Assembly: GCF_001421015.2 (NCBI RefSeq)
Contig: NZ_CP021170.1
Location: 62,001-126,000 of the forward strand
Origin: Paenibacillus bovis
Lineage (GTDB): Bacteria > Bacillota > Bacilli > Paenibacillales > Paenibacillaceae
Reading direction: 5' to 3'
DNA length: 64,000 nucleotides
The notes beneath the pieces are model-generated. The model searched no databases and had not been told where the DNA came from. It worked only from the letters and a program-made list of their open reading frames with translations. This document shows positions 32,051-40,675 of the stretch, in pieces. Both the position numbers and the translations under genes were made by a program. Position 1 is the first letter of the stretch. Each line of letters starts with the position of its first letter.

Positions 32051-33229
32051 ATGCAGCCTCAGATTAATAAGCCAGGCATTATGATCACATTGACAACGAT
32101 CGGTGGAGGAGATTGTAGCGGTGGCCTACTGAGGCTGCTGCAGGCACTACCCAAGGAAGCCAGGAAGTGCGTGATCGAGCTTCCGGATTTAGGGATTGCG
32201 CGCCTGTATGATCACTTGGGTCTTCACCGAGTGATCGACTGGGAACCGGCACGTAGTATTAACCAGTGGCTGCTGGATTTTCACTTAAAGGAACACCGTG
32301 ATATTCAGCAGTATTTGATAGAGCATGAAGCGGTCCATTATTTATGTTTACATCCCAGCTCCAGCAGCAGTCAGCCGGTGACCCAACGTCTGGACTCCAA
32401 TCAGGCACTGATTGATATGCCATTATATTTGAAACTGCAGCTGTGCGGTCTTTATGACTATATCCTATTTGTTACGCAGGGAACGATGATTCATCCGATG
32501 ACCCACTTTGCGATTCGCTATGCAGATGCAGCGGTGTTATACAGTGATACCCAGCTCGATATCAATCATCACCTGGGTTTGCTGCAGGAGCTCATGACAA
32601 CTTATCAAATGGAACCGGAGCGTCTTTTTCATTTTATCCGGCGAAAACGAAATTTGCGGCTGCCGGCGCTGAGCGAGCAGCGAACTGAAGAACTACTGCG
32701 TAAAATTCACCGGCTTTCGCGAATCCCCGTGTTTTGGAGAGACCCTATGCTGGAGTGGGTGGAACCGGCTCATCTGGCGGGCCAGATCCGAGCGAAAGAC
32801 TATAAGGAATATGAGCCTGCCCCGCTGGAACTCACACGCGTTGATCGCACGGATCTTTCCGGTGCCAAACAGCTCAGTTTTGATTGGGTTGTAGGTAGCG
32901 CCGGCGCTGCCAAAATCAAAAAGGTAGATGATATGTATGAACAGATCAAACGGTTTGTGTGTGAGCATGGGCTGCATAGCTCCGAGTATCTTCGGATTAA
33001 ATTCCGGATCCGGCGAAAGCGAGTGATCGATATTCTGCAGGAGCTGGCCGAAGAAGGTGTCCTGCACCGACCGGCAGAGCAGGGGAAATCATATACTATC
33101 AAATGGACCAAAGAAGAAATAGAAACCTATCTGCTGCAGTCCAGTCGCAAAGCAGTAGACTTCTATTCAACGAGCTCTTCTTCATCTACGGTACCGGCCA
33201 CTGTACCCGGTACCGTACCCGTAATATAA
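32051..33229 (+). CDS. Degenerate MinD-like domain fused to FtsK-gamma-like winged helix
   Basis: Residues 8-235 match the N-terminal domain of the CpaF fusion at 34849: 'ITLTTIGGGDCSGGLLRLLQALP' against 'ITLTSVGGGDLLPGLSMLLNELP', then 'Y-YI-FV--GTM-H-MT' and 'YADAAV'. The P-loop has no lysine. Residues 295-355 ('MYEQIKRFVCEHG', 'LRIKFRIRRKRVIDILQELAEEGVL') match the C-terminal winged helix of the coupling protein upstream. The tail is Thr/Val/Pro-rich. It may link the coupling protein or DNA to the pilus ATPase. GAGAGGAG precedes the ATG. Confidence 0.7.
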   Translation: MQPQINKPGIMITLTTIGGGDCSGGLLRLLQALPKEARKCVIELPDLGIARLYDHLGLHRVIDWEPARSINQWLLDFHLKEHRDIQQYLIEHEAVHYLCLHPSSSSSQPVTQRLDSNQALIDMPLYLKLQLCGLYDYILFVTQGTMIHPMTHFAIRYADAAVLYSDTQLDINHHLGLLQELMTTYQMEPERLFHFIRRKRNLRLPALSEQRTEELLRKIHRLSRIPVFWRDPMLEWVEPAHLAGQIRAKDYKEYEPAPLELTRVDRTDLSGAKQLSFDWVVGSAGAAKIKKVDDMYEQIKRFVCEHGLHSSEYLRIKFRIRRKRVIDILQELAEEGVLHRPAEQGKSYTIKWTKEEIETYLLQSSRKAVDFYSTSSSSSTVPATVPGTVPVI

Positions 33230-33376
33230 AACATCCTCTTTTTTTGGAAAAGCCCGTCATATCAAGGATTGTACGTTTCTTCTGCGGTACCGGTACCCGG
33301 TACAGTGAAAGGCGGTACAGTTCATAATCTGGATTCAAAATGCTTCATGCTAGCTGATCAGCAGCTTGCATGAAGC
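33190..33376. repeat. GTACC-rich inverted repeats and a 9-bp hairpin
   Basis: ACTGTACCCGGTACC (33200-33214, in the last codons of the preceding gene) and GGTACCCGGTACAGT (33292-33306) are inverted with one mismatch. GCTTCATGC (33342-33350) and GCATGAAGC (33368-33376) form a perfect stem with a smaller AGCTGATCAGC inversion inside. Together they probably end the conjugation operon, although the T run (33404-33410) is distant. The rest of 33377-33581 shows no gene. Confidence 0.4.
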
Positions 33377-33581
33377 CATCTGCGGGCCTCCTTATTCCTC
33401 CTTTTTTTATACATAAATCGGTTCCACACTTTAGGAACACGTATAACAGCTGACAAAATTGATTTGTATCAGGCAATTAAAATCCTCTTCATTTCTCGTA
33501 TTTGTTCACCTCTCCCTTTTGCATATCATTCTTATGTCATCCCTCTCTTTATGCTGGTATTTCAACTTTTTAGCAAAATTA

Positions 33582-33666
33582 GACTAAAATTATACTTTTT
33601 TTATACTAAAGAGATACTAAAATTGGACTCTTATTGGACACTTTGGCTTAAAAAACGTGTTATTCT
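33582..33666 (+). promoter_or_regulatory. Box B2 promoter array
   Basis: GACTAAA (33582) and TACTAAA (33604, 33615) repeat the 22/11 offsets of Box B1, with near-identical flanks. TTGGAC occurs twice (33623 and 33634), exactly 11 bases apart, and the second lies 21 bases from TATTCT (33661-33666). Relative to B1 one helical turn has been inserted. It drives the MerR-like/pilus operon. Confidence 0.75.
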
Positions 33667-33733
33667 AATAGGGTCAGAAAATGACAGACGAATCCTGTAG
33701 CGTTTTTCCCCTTCGCTTCAGTCGATAATTTGT

Positions 33734-33772
33734 AAAGCCGCAACGGTATTTCCCTACCGGATGCGGCTTTTT
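33734..33772 (+). terminator. Leader terminator after Box B2
   Basis: AAAGCCGCA (33734-33742) pairs with TGCGGCTTT (33762-33770), with an inner CGGTA/TACCG stem and a T run. It lies between Box B2 and the start of the 33796 gene, like the leader hairpins of Box A1 and B1. Confidence 0.75.
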
Positions 33773-33795
33773 GTATTTCGAGAGGAGGACGATGT

Positions 33796-34359
33796 ATGTC
33801 TAACCCATTAACCAATAAAATTGTAGCGGATCGACTGGATATTAGTTCCTCTACCTTAAAAAGGTGGATCGCACTGATGGAAGAAGCCGGATATGTGTTT
33901 TATAGTCCGGGAAGCGTCCGGAAGCTGCTCGAAAAAGATCTGACCGTATTTAAAAAAGTGAAGATGTATAGTGGCAAGCCGAACTGTACATTGGAGCAAG
34001 CGGTTATCAAAGCGGTGGATTGGTTCCATAAGCAAAATGAAAATCAAGAGGCTTCCGCGCAAGCGCATCCGGAAGATACAGAGAAACAACGTAGAGCGGA
34101 GCAGACGACTGCTGCTCCAACAGGGTCCGCAGCACCTGCTTCTCTCACTCCGGCAGTACAAGCAGCTGCTCTTTCTGTGGACCAGGCTGCCATCATGAAG
34201 TACGACCATATCATGATGAATCTGCTTCCAGGGATGTTTTGGAAAGGTAAAGAAACCCAGCAGCTGCTGCAGGAGGAATGGTCGCACTTACGGGGTCTGC
34301 TTCTTGGATCATCTACTTCACAACCGGATCTGAATCTTGCTTCAGCAGGTGGTGAGTAA
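33796..34359 (+). CDS. MerR/RacA-like HTH protein, 187 aa
   Basis: Residues 5-70 form a MerR-type HTH ('NKIVADRLDISSSTLKRWIALMEEAGYVF', then 'LLEKDLTVFKKVK'), followed by 'CTLEQAVIKAVDWF'. The middle is a Gln/Ala/Thr-rich linker and the last 50 residues are helical. RacA-like proteins of this plan act in chromosome or plasmid anchoring or as regulators. GAGAGGAGG precedes the ATG. It is first in the pilus operon behind Box B2. Confidence 0.7.
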   Translation: MSNPLTNKIVADRLDISSSTLKRWIALMEEAGYVFYSPGSVRKLLEKDLTVFKKVKMYSGKPNCTLEQAVIKAVDWFHKQNENQEASAQAHPEDTEKQRRAEQTTAAPTGSAAPASLTPAVQAAALSVDQAAIMKYDHIMMNLLPGMFWKGKETQQLLQEEWSHLRGLLLGSSTSQPDLNLASAGGE

Positions 34360-34361
34360 GC

Positions 34362-34652
34362 ATGTTTGGATTAAGTAAACCGAGGGCACGGCGAAGAAGC
34401 CGGCCGGCTTCCTTATCGCCGGCTGACATCGATCGCTGTGTTTCTTTGATTTTGAACTGTGATGCGGTCCATGTAGACAGCGCCGATCAGGCCAAAGCGA
34501 TCGTAGAGGTCGCCAGAAAAAAAGGGCTCGATTTTGAATATGAGCATACACCGCACCATCCACTATACCGTCATACGGTCCGGAACCTGATCTTGGTTGA
34601 TCCAGAGAAGACCCTGAATGCAAGGAGGGAGCCTATTGAGCGATCGATCTGA
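34362..34652 (+). CDS. Small basic protein, 96 aa
   Basis: It starts two bases after the previous stop, with GGTGGTGAG as a weak ribosome site. The N-terminus is very Arg-rich. The core 'LSPADIDRCVSLILNCDAVHVDSADQAKAIVEVARKKGL' alternates helices and could form a compact alpha/beta domain. Role unknown. Its end overlaps the next frame. Confidence 0.5.
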   Translation: MFGLSKPRARRRSRPASLSPADIDRCVSLILNCDAVHVDSADQAKAIVEVARKKGLDFEYEHTPHHPLYRHTVRNLILVDPEKTLNARREPIERSI

Positions 34653-34836
34653 TGAAATGGGATCAGCATGTATAGATTTGTGGCAGACTCCTCGGCGCTA
34701 TAATCCGGTGTTTACTATACCGGTAGAGACTCAGGTTTTGAAGACCGGATTGTCTCAACTTAAAGGAGTAGCGACTCCCAAAAATAAACATAATTTTTTT
34801 CATTCTGTAGAAAAAGTATGGTGTAAAAATAATTAG
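34636..34836 (+). CDS. Small hypothetical protein, 66 aa
   Basis: AAGGAGGG at 34622-34629 is well placed for a TTG at 34636, in frame with an upstream ATG at 34618. The protein has no clear domain ('TPRRYNPVFTIPVETQVLKTGLSQL') and a basic tail. It bridges the gap before the CpaF-fusion gene. It could be a real small gene or a leader. Confidence 0.35.
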   Translation: MSDRSDEMGSACIDLWQTPRRYNPVFTIPVETQVLKTGLSQLKGVATPKNKHNFFHSVEKVWCKNN

Positions 34837-34848
34837 GAGGTTAGAAAA

Positions 34849-36945
34849 TTGATACCAACTGTAACAAAAGCTCGAATTATTACTTTAACCTCAGTAGGCG
34901 GAGGTGACTTGCTGCCGGGATTAAGTATGCTGCTTAATGAGCTTCCTCGAAAATCGAAAGTGTTGGTTGTTGAGTATCCTTGTATGGGTATACCTCGGAT
35001 ATCCTATAACACATTCGATAATAAAGAAGCATTCGAAAGGTTACACAAACAGCAATCGATTGATCAGTTGCTCTTGGACTTCAATCGTAAAGAATTGAAG
35101 CCTTTGCATGATTACATGGTCGAGTATAAAGGTGTAGATTATCTGCTCATTAACCCTCGGTCAATGCCGGACAGCCCAGTCACAATGAAAATCAAATCCA
35201 ATAAAACGATGATGCATCTTCCAGTATATTTACGCCAACAGCTACAAGAAAAATATGACTTTATTATTTATGTGGCTTCTGGCACGATGCTTCATACAAT
35301 GACTTTCTCATCCATTAAATATGCAGATGCTGCTGTATTTTTCAATAACACTAGCGTTGATTTCATCAATACCTATACCGGATATAAGCGGTTTTCAGAA
35401 GTGTTTGGTGCTGCTGAGGAGCGCTTATTTTTATTCTCCGGCGAAGGTAAGTTTGAGCGAAAGGAGAAGAATTTTTTTAAAAAAGCAAGTGATCTCATTA
35501 AAGAAATATCCAAGTTGCCACCGCTAGAAATTCCAATGCAGGCTGCTGTTTTATTGGTAGAGGAAGACATTGAAGAATCAGGAGAAATTCCAGGAATAAT
35601 TGATCCTATGGAATACCTGGAATATAGCTTTACAGATTCTTTACAAGATGACCTTATTACAGAAGATGACCAAAAAAATCTACAAAAATTAAAACAACAG
35701 GTACAGCGAATGTTGAGTGAAAGTCATCTCGATCATTATGTGGCAGCCGTAAATAGTTCTGAATCAGAACAAAAGGTTATGTACTTGATTGCTGACATCA
35801 TTCGAGATTTGACTACGTACAGTTTTAAAATGCCGCGAGAGCAAGTAATTAGTTGGGTACAACAGGAAATTTTGAAATTAGGTCCAGTACAACCACTCGT
35901 AGATGATGAATCTGTCAGCTCGTTTGAAATCAACGGTCCTGAAGAAGTGATAGTTTGTAGAAATGGATTAAACGAACATGATACCAGTATAAAATTTGCT
36001 TCGGTTGAAGACTATATTCAAATCATCAATAAAATTTTAGAGCCAATCGGTAAATCTTTTACCGGTAATACTCCGATCATCGATGCGAATCGAAATGGAA
36101 TTCGGGTCAACGTTATTGCGGATACGACAACTCGTGATGGAGTAAGTGCGCGGTATCCATTGGTAGCTGTCCGAAAATTTCCTAAAGATATTTTCTCTGA
36201 TGAAGAGGTTGTTTCTTATGGGAATATGAACTGGGAAATGATCAAAGTATTACGGGCACTCACCTATGCAGGTGTAAATATTACTGTTGCAGGGAGTACC
36301 GATAGCGGAAAAACGACTACACTTAGTCGATTACCGCTTTATATGCCAAAAATCACTCGAATCATGAGTATAGAAGATACAGAGGAACTTCGTTATGCCT
36401 TTAAACAAGCCTACCGAGACTATCCTAATTTGCCTTCTTTGCTGACTAAAGAGATGGACGACCCATCCAAAAGTATTGGAATGGATAAGTTGATTAAAGC
36501 CGCACTACGTCAGCGTCCAGATATTCTTGTACTGGGTGAAGTTCGTGATAAACTCGCGGGTTCCCAAGCATTGATCGGTATGAATACCGGTCACACGACC
36601 TGGTCCAGTGTTCATGCAGAAAGTATGCAGGAAACAGCGGTGCGATGGCTTCAGCTTAATGATAGTACTGAGGCGGCTGCAGCTCAGGTGGGAAGAGCAA
36701 TCCACATTATTCTTTTTCAGGAGCGCTTAGATAACGGGAAATGTGTTGTCACTGAATTTGGTGAGCTGCTAGGATTCACGAAAGACTCGACACCAATCAT
36801 TAATCCATACTTTGTCTATGATTACGAAAAACGTATCCATCAGCGTGTGGGGAATATTACTTCTGACACTATTTTGCGCAAGTTCAAGCGTAAAGGAATA
36901 AAAATTGAAGAGATTAATACCGTTTTACAAGGAGTGACTGCTTAA
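34849..36945 (+). CDS. CpaF/TadA pilus-assembly ATPase fused to a MinD-like domain
   Basis: A TTG start follows TAGGAGG. Residues 1-235 are a MinD/TadZ-like domain with a degenerate P-loop ('LTSVGGGDLLPGLSM'), homologous to the 32051 product. Residues 290-690 are a complete CpaF/TadA ATPase: 'VQPLVDDESVSSFEINGPEEV', Walker A 'VAGSTDSGKTTTLSR', 'SIEDTEEL', 'RQRPDILVLGEVRD' and 'MNTGHTTWSSVHAES'. It should drive assembly of a Tad pilus. TadB starts in its stop (TAATG). Ordinary CpaF proteins lack the front domain, so the fusion is unusual. Confidence 0.9.
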   Translation: MIPTVTKARIITLTSVGGGDLLPGLSMLLNELPRKSKVLVVEYPCMGIPRISYNTFDNKEAFERLHKQQSIDQLLLDFNRKELKPLHDYMVEYKGVDYLLINPRSMPDSPVTMKIKSNKTMMHLPVYLRQQLQEKYDFIIYVASGTMLHTMTFSSIKYADAAVFFNNTSVDFINTYTGYKRFSEVFGAAEERLFLFSGEGKFERKEKNFFKKASDLIKEISKLPPLEIPMQAAVLLVEEDIEESGEIPGIIDPMEYLEYSFTDSLQDDLITEDDQKNLQKLKQQVQRMLSESHLDHYVAAVNSSESEQKVMYLIADIIRDLTTYSFKMPREQVISWVQQEILKLGPVQPLVDDESVSSFEINGPEEVIVCRNGLNEHDTSIKFASVEDYIQIINKILEPIGKSFTGNTPIIDANRNGIRVNVIADTTTRDGVSARYPLVAVRKFPKDIFSDEEVVSYGNMNWEMIKVLRALTYAGVNITVAGSTDSGKTTTLSRLPLYMPKITRIMSIEDTEELRYAFKQAYRDYPNLPSLLTKEMDDPSKSIGMDKLIKAALRQRPDILVLGEVRDKLAGSQALIGMNTGHTTWSSVHAESMQETAVRWLQLNDSTEAAAAQVGRAIHIILFQERLDNGKCVVTEFGELLGFTKDSTPIINPYFVYDYEKRIHQRVGNITSDTILRKFKRKGIKIEEINTVLQGVTA

Positions 36946-37814
36946 TGAACGGTATCCTTTGGTTTTTACTTTCCGGATCATTAATCGCTCTTCTTGTGTT
37001 TCCCGCTCCAAAGCGAACAATAAAAATCGAAAGGATTAAAGAGTTACTCGGTTATAAAATCGTGCAACAACGTGCAGAGAAAATAGGCTTTGAATTCCAT
37101 GTGAAGCACTATATCATTTTGATCGTCATAGCTATTGCTATTGGTGGTTTTGTTGCACGCATGACCAACAATCCATTTATTGCTTTGGCAAGTGTAGTTA
37201 TGGGATATAGTCTTCCTCGGATTTTTCTTTCGACAATGGAATATAAATATCGTAAAGACATACTCATTAATTTGCCCGTGAATCTTCGCAAAATGGTAGC
37301 TCGCCTGGCTGACTGTAAAACGGTCCAGTTATCCATTGAGCGATCCATACCATCTATGCATGGGGTAACCAAAATTATGTTTGCCCAGCTGCTTAGAAAA
37401 TTGGAGCTTGGTATTGATCTGCAAGCGGCACTTGAACAGATGGCCGATCAAATTAAATTCCAAAAATTTGATGATCTGGTGGGAAAACTGGTCTCCAGTA
37501 GTAGAGACGGGTTTCATTTAAAATCTATTCAAGGGTTGAAAGAAAGTATTGAAGATATGCAAGCTGACGTCAAGCTTTTAAAGCGCCTTGATATTGAAAA
37601 TAAAGCTAAAATTGCTGCAGTCTATTCTATCATCGGAGGGATCTGGTTCATCGTATTGGCTTTCTCCTATTTTGAAAGTAATACAGGAGGTGGACCAGGT
37701 ACATTCGATACAGTATTTGGGAAAATCGCATTGGCATTTATGATCGTATGTACTTTTATTGTCTTAATGATGAAGGATAAATACATGCGATTGAATATGA
37801 ATGATTTACGATAG
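36945..37814 (+). CDS. tadB: TadB-like pilus membrane platform protein
   Basis: The 289-residue protein has two N-terminal membrane helices (about 3-20 and 48-85), a cytosolic helical T2SSF domain ('NLPVNLRKMVARLADCKTVQLSIERSI', 'LELGIDLQAALEQMA'), and two C-terminal helices near residues 225 and 260. The start overlaps the CpaF stop. TadB and TadC form the inner platform on which the ATPase works. Confidence 0.85.
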   Translation: MNGILWFLLSGSLIALLVFPAPKRTIKIERIKELLGYKIVQQRAEKIGFEFHVKHYIILIVIAIAIGGFVARMTNNPFIALASVVMGYSLPRIFLSTMEYKYRKDILINLPVNLRKMVARLADCKTVQLSIERSIPSMHGVTKIMFAQLLRKLELGIDLQAALEQMADQIKFQKFDDLVGKLVSSSRDGFHLKSIQGLKESIEDMQADVKLLKRLDIENKAKIAAVYSIIGGIWFIVLAFSYFESNTGGGPGTFDTVFGKIALAFMIVCTFIVLMMKDKYMRLNMNDLR

Positions 37815-37844
37815 CGCATTTAATAGCCGGGAGGGAGGTGAAGT

Positions 37845-38738
37845 ATGATAGGCGGAATTATGATGGGAGTAGGTCTTTTCTTATTGGTGATTGGACTACT
37901 GAATGCACTGCTTCCCAATTTTAAACGGCAAAATCAGCTCAATGCCATCGCAACTTTGATCACGATGAATGAACTCGATCGAGAACGTTCGAAGCAGGGT
38001 CATTTGACTCGATATTTAACCAAACATACTAAAGGCTTGGGAAGCCTGGATTATCTTTTGGGAGAAACGACGCGAAGGATGTATTTGGGTTTAGGTAAGA
38101 AAGAGAGCTACGAAGTATATATTATTAATCATTTGATTACTTCAATTGCTTTAGGTACCGTACCACTTATGGTTTATACTGTATTCCCACAAAAATTGTT
38201 TGTAGCAGCAGCTCCGGTATTAGCAGGGCTGTTTTTTTATACTTCAATAATGAGTATAAAAAACGAATACAACAAAAGACAAAAACTACTAATTCGTGAT
38301 CTGCCGAATATGATCAGTAAAATGATCATTGCACTGGAAGTTGGGCGCCCTTTAAATAATATTTTCAGGGAAATAAGTGAGCATAAACAAACTAGCCCGC
38401 TACTTTCTCAAATGTTAAAACGGCTCATTACAGATAGCAGAGAAATGTCGTTACAAGATGCCTTAGACAAGTTTGCAAATGAAGTGGATCTGCCGGTCGT
38501 ATATGATTTCACTTCTGTTGTTAACGTTGTTATTGTACGTGGATTTGATGAGGCTGAGAAAGATTTAAATGCTGTCAAAGATGATCTGCGTGATCTACGC
38601 TATATTTCATTAGGAGAGCAAACGCGAAAAGAGCCTGGGAAAATGATCCGAGGCTATTTGTTGTTGGGTTTATCTGCGTTGTTGATTTTAGGAAGTATGA
38701 TCGCTCATATATTTGGCAGCTTTGCTTCGATAAATTAA
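37845..38738 (+). CDS. tadC: TadC-like pilus membrane platform protein
   Basis: The 297-residue protein has membrane helices near 5-22, 95-115, 120-140 and 270-290 and a T2SSF-type cytosolic part ('LLIRDLPNMISKMIIALEVGRPLNNIFREISEH', 'DALDKFANEVDLPVV'). GGGAGGGAGG precedes the ATG. Its position after TadB and before the pilin gene is standard for tad loci. Confidence 0.85.
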   Translation: MIGGIMMGVGLFLLVIGLLNALLPNFKRQNQLNAIATLITMNELDRERSKQGHLTRYLTKHTKGLGSLDYLLGETTRRMYLGLGKKESYEVYIINHLITSIALGTVPLMVYTVFPQKLFVAAAPVLAGLFFYTSIMSIKNEYNKRQKLLIRDLPNMISKMIIALEVGRPLNNIFREISEHKQTSPLLSQMLKRLITDSREMSLQDALDKFANEVDLPVVYDFTSVVNVVIVRGFDEAEKDLNAVKDDLRDLRYISLGEQTRKEPGKMIRGYLLLGLSALLILGSMIAHIFGSFASIN

Positions 38739-38758
38739 AAATTAAAGGAGAATTTAAA

Positions 38759-38980
38759 ATGAAAAATCGTATGGTGAATTGGATGACAAAAGGTTATGTA
38801 GTAAGCATTGAAAGAATGCAGCGTTTTGCTCGGTCTGAACGAGGAGATGCTACACAAAACTGGATCGTTGGTGGGGTCATTACAGTAGCATGTGGTCTGA
38901 TTCTGTATGCGTTTCTCAAACCGCAAATTCAGAGCTGGGTGCAAGAGCTGGTTGTAGATCCTCTGAAAAGTATGAAATAA
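38759..38980 (+). CDS. Flp-like pilin candidate, 73 aa
   Basis: A basic, 30-residue N-terminal segment ends in 'RSERGDATQNW', followed by a hydrophobic helix 'IVGGVITVACGLILYAFL' and a short polar end. Size, single helix and position between TadC and TadE-like genes fit a Flp/TadA-system pilin, probably cleaved near Gly-Asp by the 44315 peptidase. The classical Glu at +5 is not obvious, so the cleavage site is uncertain. AAAGGAG precedes the ATG. Confidence 0.7.
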   Translation: MKNRMVNWMTKGYVVSIERMQRFARSERGDATQNWIVGGVITVACGLILYAFLKPQIQSWVQELVVDPLKSMK

Positions 38981-38984
38981 GCCA

Positions 38985-39407
38985 ATGTGGAAAAATAACA
39001 TGCTGAAACGGTTTATCAATGATGAGAGTGGAGAGCTGATTACCACTTTCATCATCAGCGTGTTTATTAGCCTAATTTTGTTGGGTTGTGGCGTAACCGG
39101 AATGCAGTATTCCATAATTAAGTCTAACCTCAAAAATGGAGCTAATGAGACGCTGCAAGTGATGAAGTTGGAGAATGGAGCAGATACAAAAACTCACCAA
39201 ATTTTTAATGATTTTATGAGATCATATGGAATGGACCCTACAAAAATCACTTTCACCGCAACTCCAAAAATGGTTCAGCGTGGTGATCGAGTTGAGATTA
39301 CTGTGTCGACACCATATAAACTTTGGATATTAAAAGTGCTGGGATATGACCAAGAAGTTACCATTACGGCCCAAGCATCGGGTCTGGCCCATAAATTTAT
39401 ACGATAA
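38985..39407 (+). CDS. TadE-like pseudopilin
   Basis: The 140-residue protein has a basic start, a 'FINDESGELITTFIISVFISLILLGCGV' prepilin-like segment (acidic residue and Gly before a membrane helix), and an extracytoplasmic domain of strands ending 'EVTITAQASG'. It could also start at ATG 39000. It fits TadE/DUF4320-type minor pilins. No strong ribosome site is visible, so coupling to the pilin gene four bases upstream is likely. Confidence 0.7.
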   Translation: MWKNNMLKRFINDESGELITTFIISVFISLILLGCGVTGMQYSIIKSNLKNGANETLQVMKLENGADTKTHQIFNDFMRSYGMDPTKITFTATPKMVQRGDRVEITVSTPYKLWILKVLGYDQEVTITAQASGLAHKFIR

Positions 39408-39417
39408 GGAGAGTAAA

Positions 39418-39843
39418 ATGACACTAGTAAAATGGATTTTTATTCTCTTTTTTGGCATTTTGGGTACTGGACTACTTGTAGATTACTTGGCTGTTACAAG
39501 TGGCTATGAATCCGTTGGGCGATCAATGGAACAATCACTGGATTCAGGAATTATTGCCTCTGAATATATTTCAGATGCAAGTAAAGGGACAGTAAGTTTA
39601 GATGTAGAAAAACTCAAAAAAACAATACATGATGAATTTCAGCAAAATATGAAGCTGGATGCAAATTTAGAGAACGATTTTTATAAAAATACAACATTTA
39701 TTGTGGAGTATAAATATGACGCGAATGGAAAGCCATGGATACAAATGAAGCTGCACACACAAGTTTCATTTATGTTTAAAAATATTATCAGCTATCCGAT
39801 CAATGCCGAGCGAAATATTGCGTATGAAGCAGTGTACATGTAG
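39418..39843 (+). CDS. TadE/TadF-like pseudopilin, 141 aa
   Basis: AAGGAGAG selects ATG 39418. Residues 4-25 are a membrane helix, and the rest is an extracytoplasmic domain with 'GRSMEQSLDSGIIASEYIS' and 'YDANGKPWIQMKLHTQVSF'. It is a second minor-pilin candidate behind the TadE-like gene. The assignment is by plan and position. Confidence 0.6.
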   Translation: MTLVKWIFILFFGILGTGLLVDYLAVTSGYESVGRSMEQSLDSGIIASEYISDASKGTVSLDVEKLKKTIHDEFQQNMKLDANLENDFYKNTTFIVEYKYDANGKPWIQMKLHTQVSFMFKNIISYPINAERNIAYEAVYM

Positions 39844-39856
39844 GGGAGGATCCAGG

Positions 39857-40549
39857 TTGAAAAAAATTAAAAAATTGTACAATAGAACGACACGAACGAT
39901 CTTAATCCTAATAGCGGCCCTAATTTTTGGTTTTGCCGGATATAAGGTTACCGCGAGTCATGTTGAAGACCAAATCACCACTGCTCCAGTACTTGTTGCA
40001 AAAGGAGATATTGGCCCTTTTCAAGAGCTGACAAAAGATAACACACAAGTTGTACAGAAAGTTATTAGCGAGATCCCGGAAAATGCCATCAAAAATTTCG
40101 ATGAATTAAAAGTTGGAGATTCATTCGCTTCAAGCATTGGCTTTATGGCAGGGGTGCCTATTCAACAAAATTATATCACTACAGCAGCACAGTCAAAACT
40201 GGGTACAAGCGTTGGCTTGACTAAAGGGATGCATGAGATCGGCGTTACTACTGATCTGACAATGTCGGCTGGTGGGGAAATCATGCCGGGAACAAAAGTT
40301 AATGTCGTGGGAAGTTATAAAGATGGTCGAACCAATGAAACAATCACTTTATCTGATGCTAAATTAACTAATATTAAAGTTGTCAAAGTAAAAAATTCGG
40401 AAGGATTGACTATTGATCCTACTTCTACAGCAAGCCAAGTTCCAGCAGTTATTGTTTTAGAAGTAAATGAGATGCAAGCTCAGCGAATAGTCGATTATCA
40501 AGAAAAAGGGAAAGTATATCTTATGCTTACTGGAACCGATCAAAAGTAA
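39857..40549 (+). CDS. CpaB/RcpC-like SAF-domain pilus protein
   Basis: GGGGAGG selects a TTG start at 39857 (230 residues). One membrane helix (about 14-32) is followed by a SAF domain ('APVLVAKGDIGPFQELT', then 'GVPIQQNYI') and a CpaB-type second domain ('EIGVTTDLTMSAGGEIMPGTKVNVVG'). CpaB/RcpC proteins hold the outer part of the Tad machine; Gram-positive tad loci carry them too. Confidence 0.8.
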   Translation: MKKIKKLYNRTTRTILILIAALIFGFAGYKVTASHVEDQITTAPVLVAKGDIGPFQELTKDNTQVVQKVISEIPENAIKNFDELKVGDSFASSIGFMAGVPIQQNYITTAAQSKLGTSVGLTKGMHEIGVTTDLTMSAGGEIMPGTKVNVVGSYKDGRTNETITLSDAKLTNIKVVKVKNSEGLTIDPTSTASQVPAVIVLEVNEMQAQRIVDYQEKGKVYLMLTGTDQK

Positions 40550-40587
40550 AGGTACGATATGAACTCCTAATTCTGGGAATTATCCTA

Positions 40588-40659
40588 TTTACAACCGATA
40601 ACGGTTGTGTTATATTTCATTCAACCGATAACGGTTGTAAAATTTACCAATTCGGTTGG
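40588..40659 (+). promoter_or_regulatory. Promoter with tandem ACAACCG-N4-CGGTTGT operators
   Basis: TTTACA (40588-40593) and TATATT (40611-40616) are 17 bases apart. A perfect 7-bp inverted repeat (40591-40608) fills the spacer, and a second copy (40621-40638) lies 30 bases on, about three helical turns. A weaker CCAA/TTGG site follows at 40647-40659. The layout predicts tight repression, probably by the product of the next gene. Confidence 0.75.
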
Positions 40660-40675
40660 GAAATAGGGTGATAAC

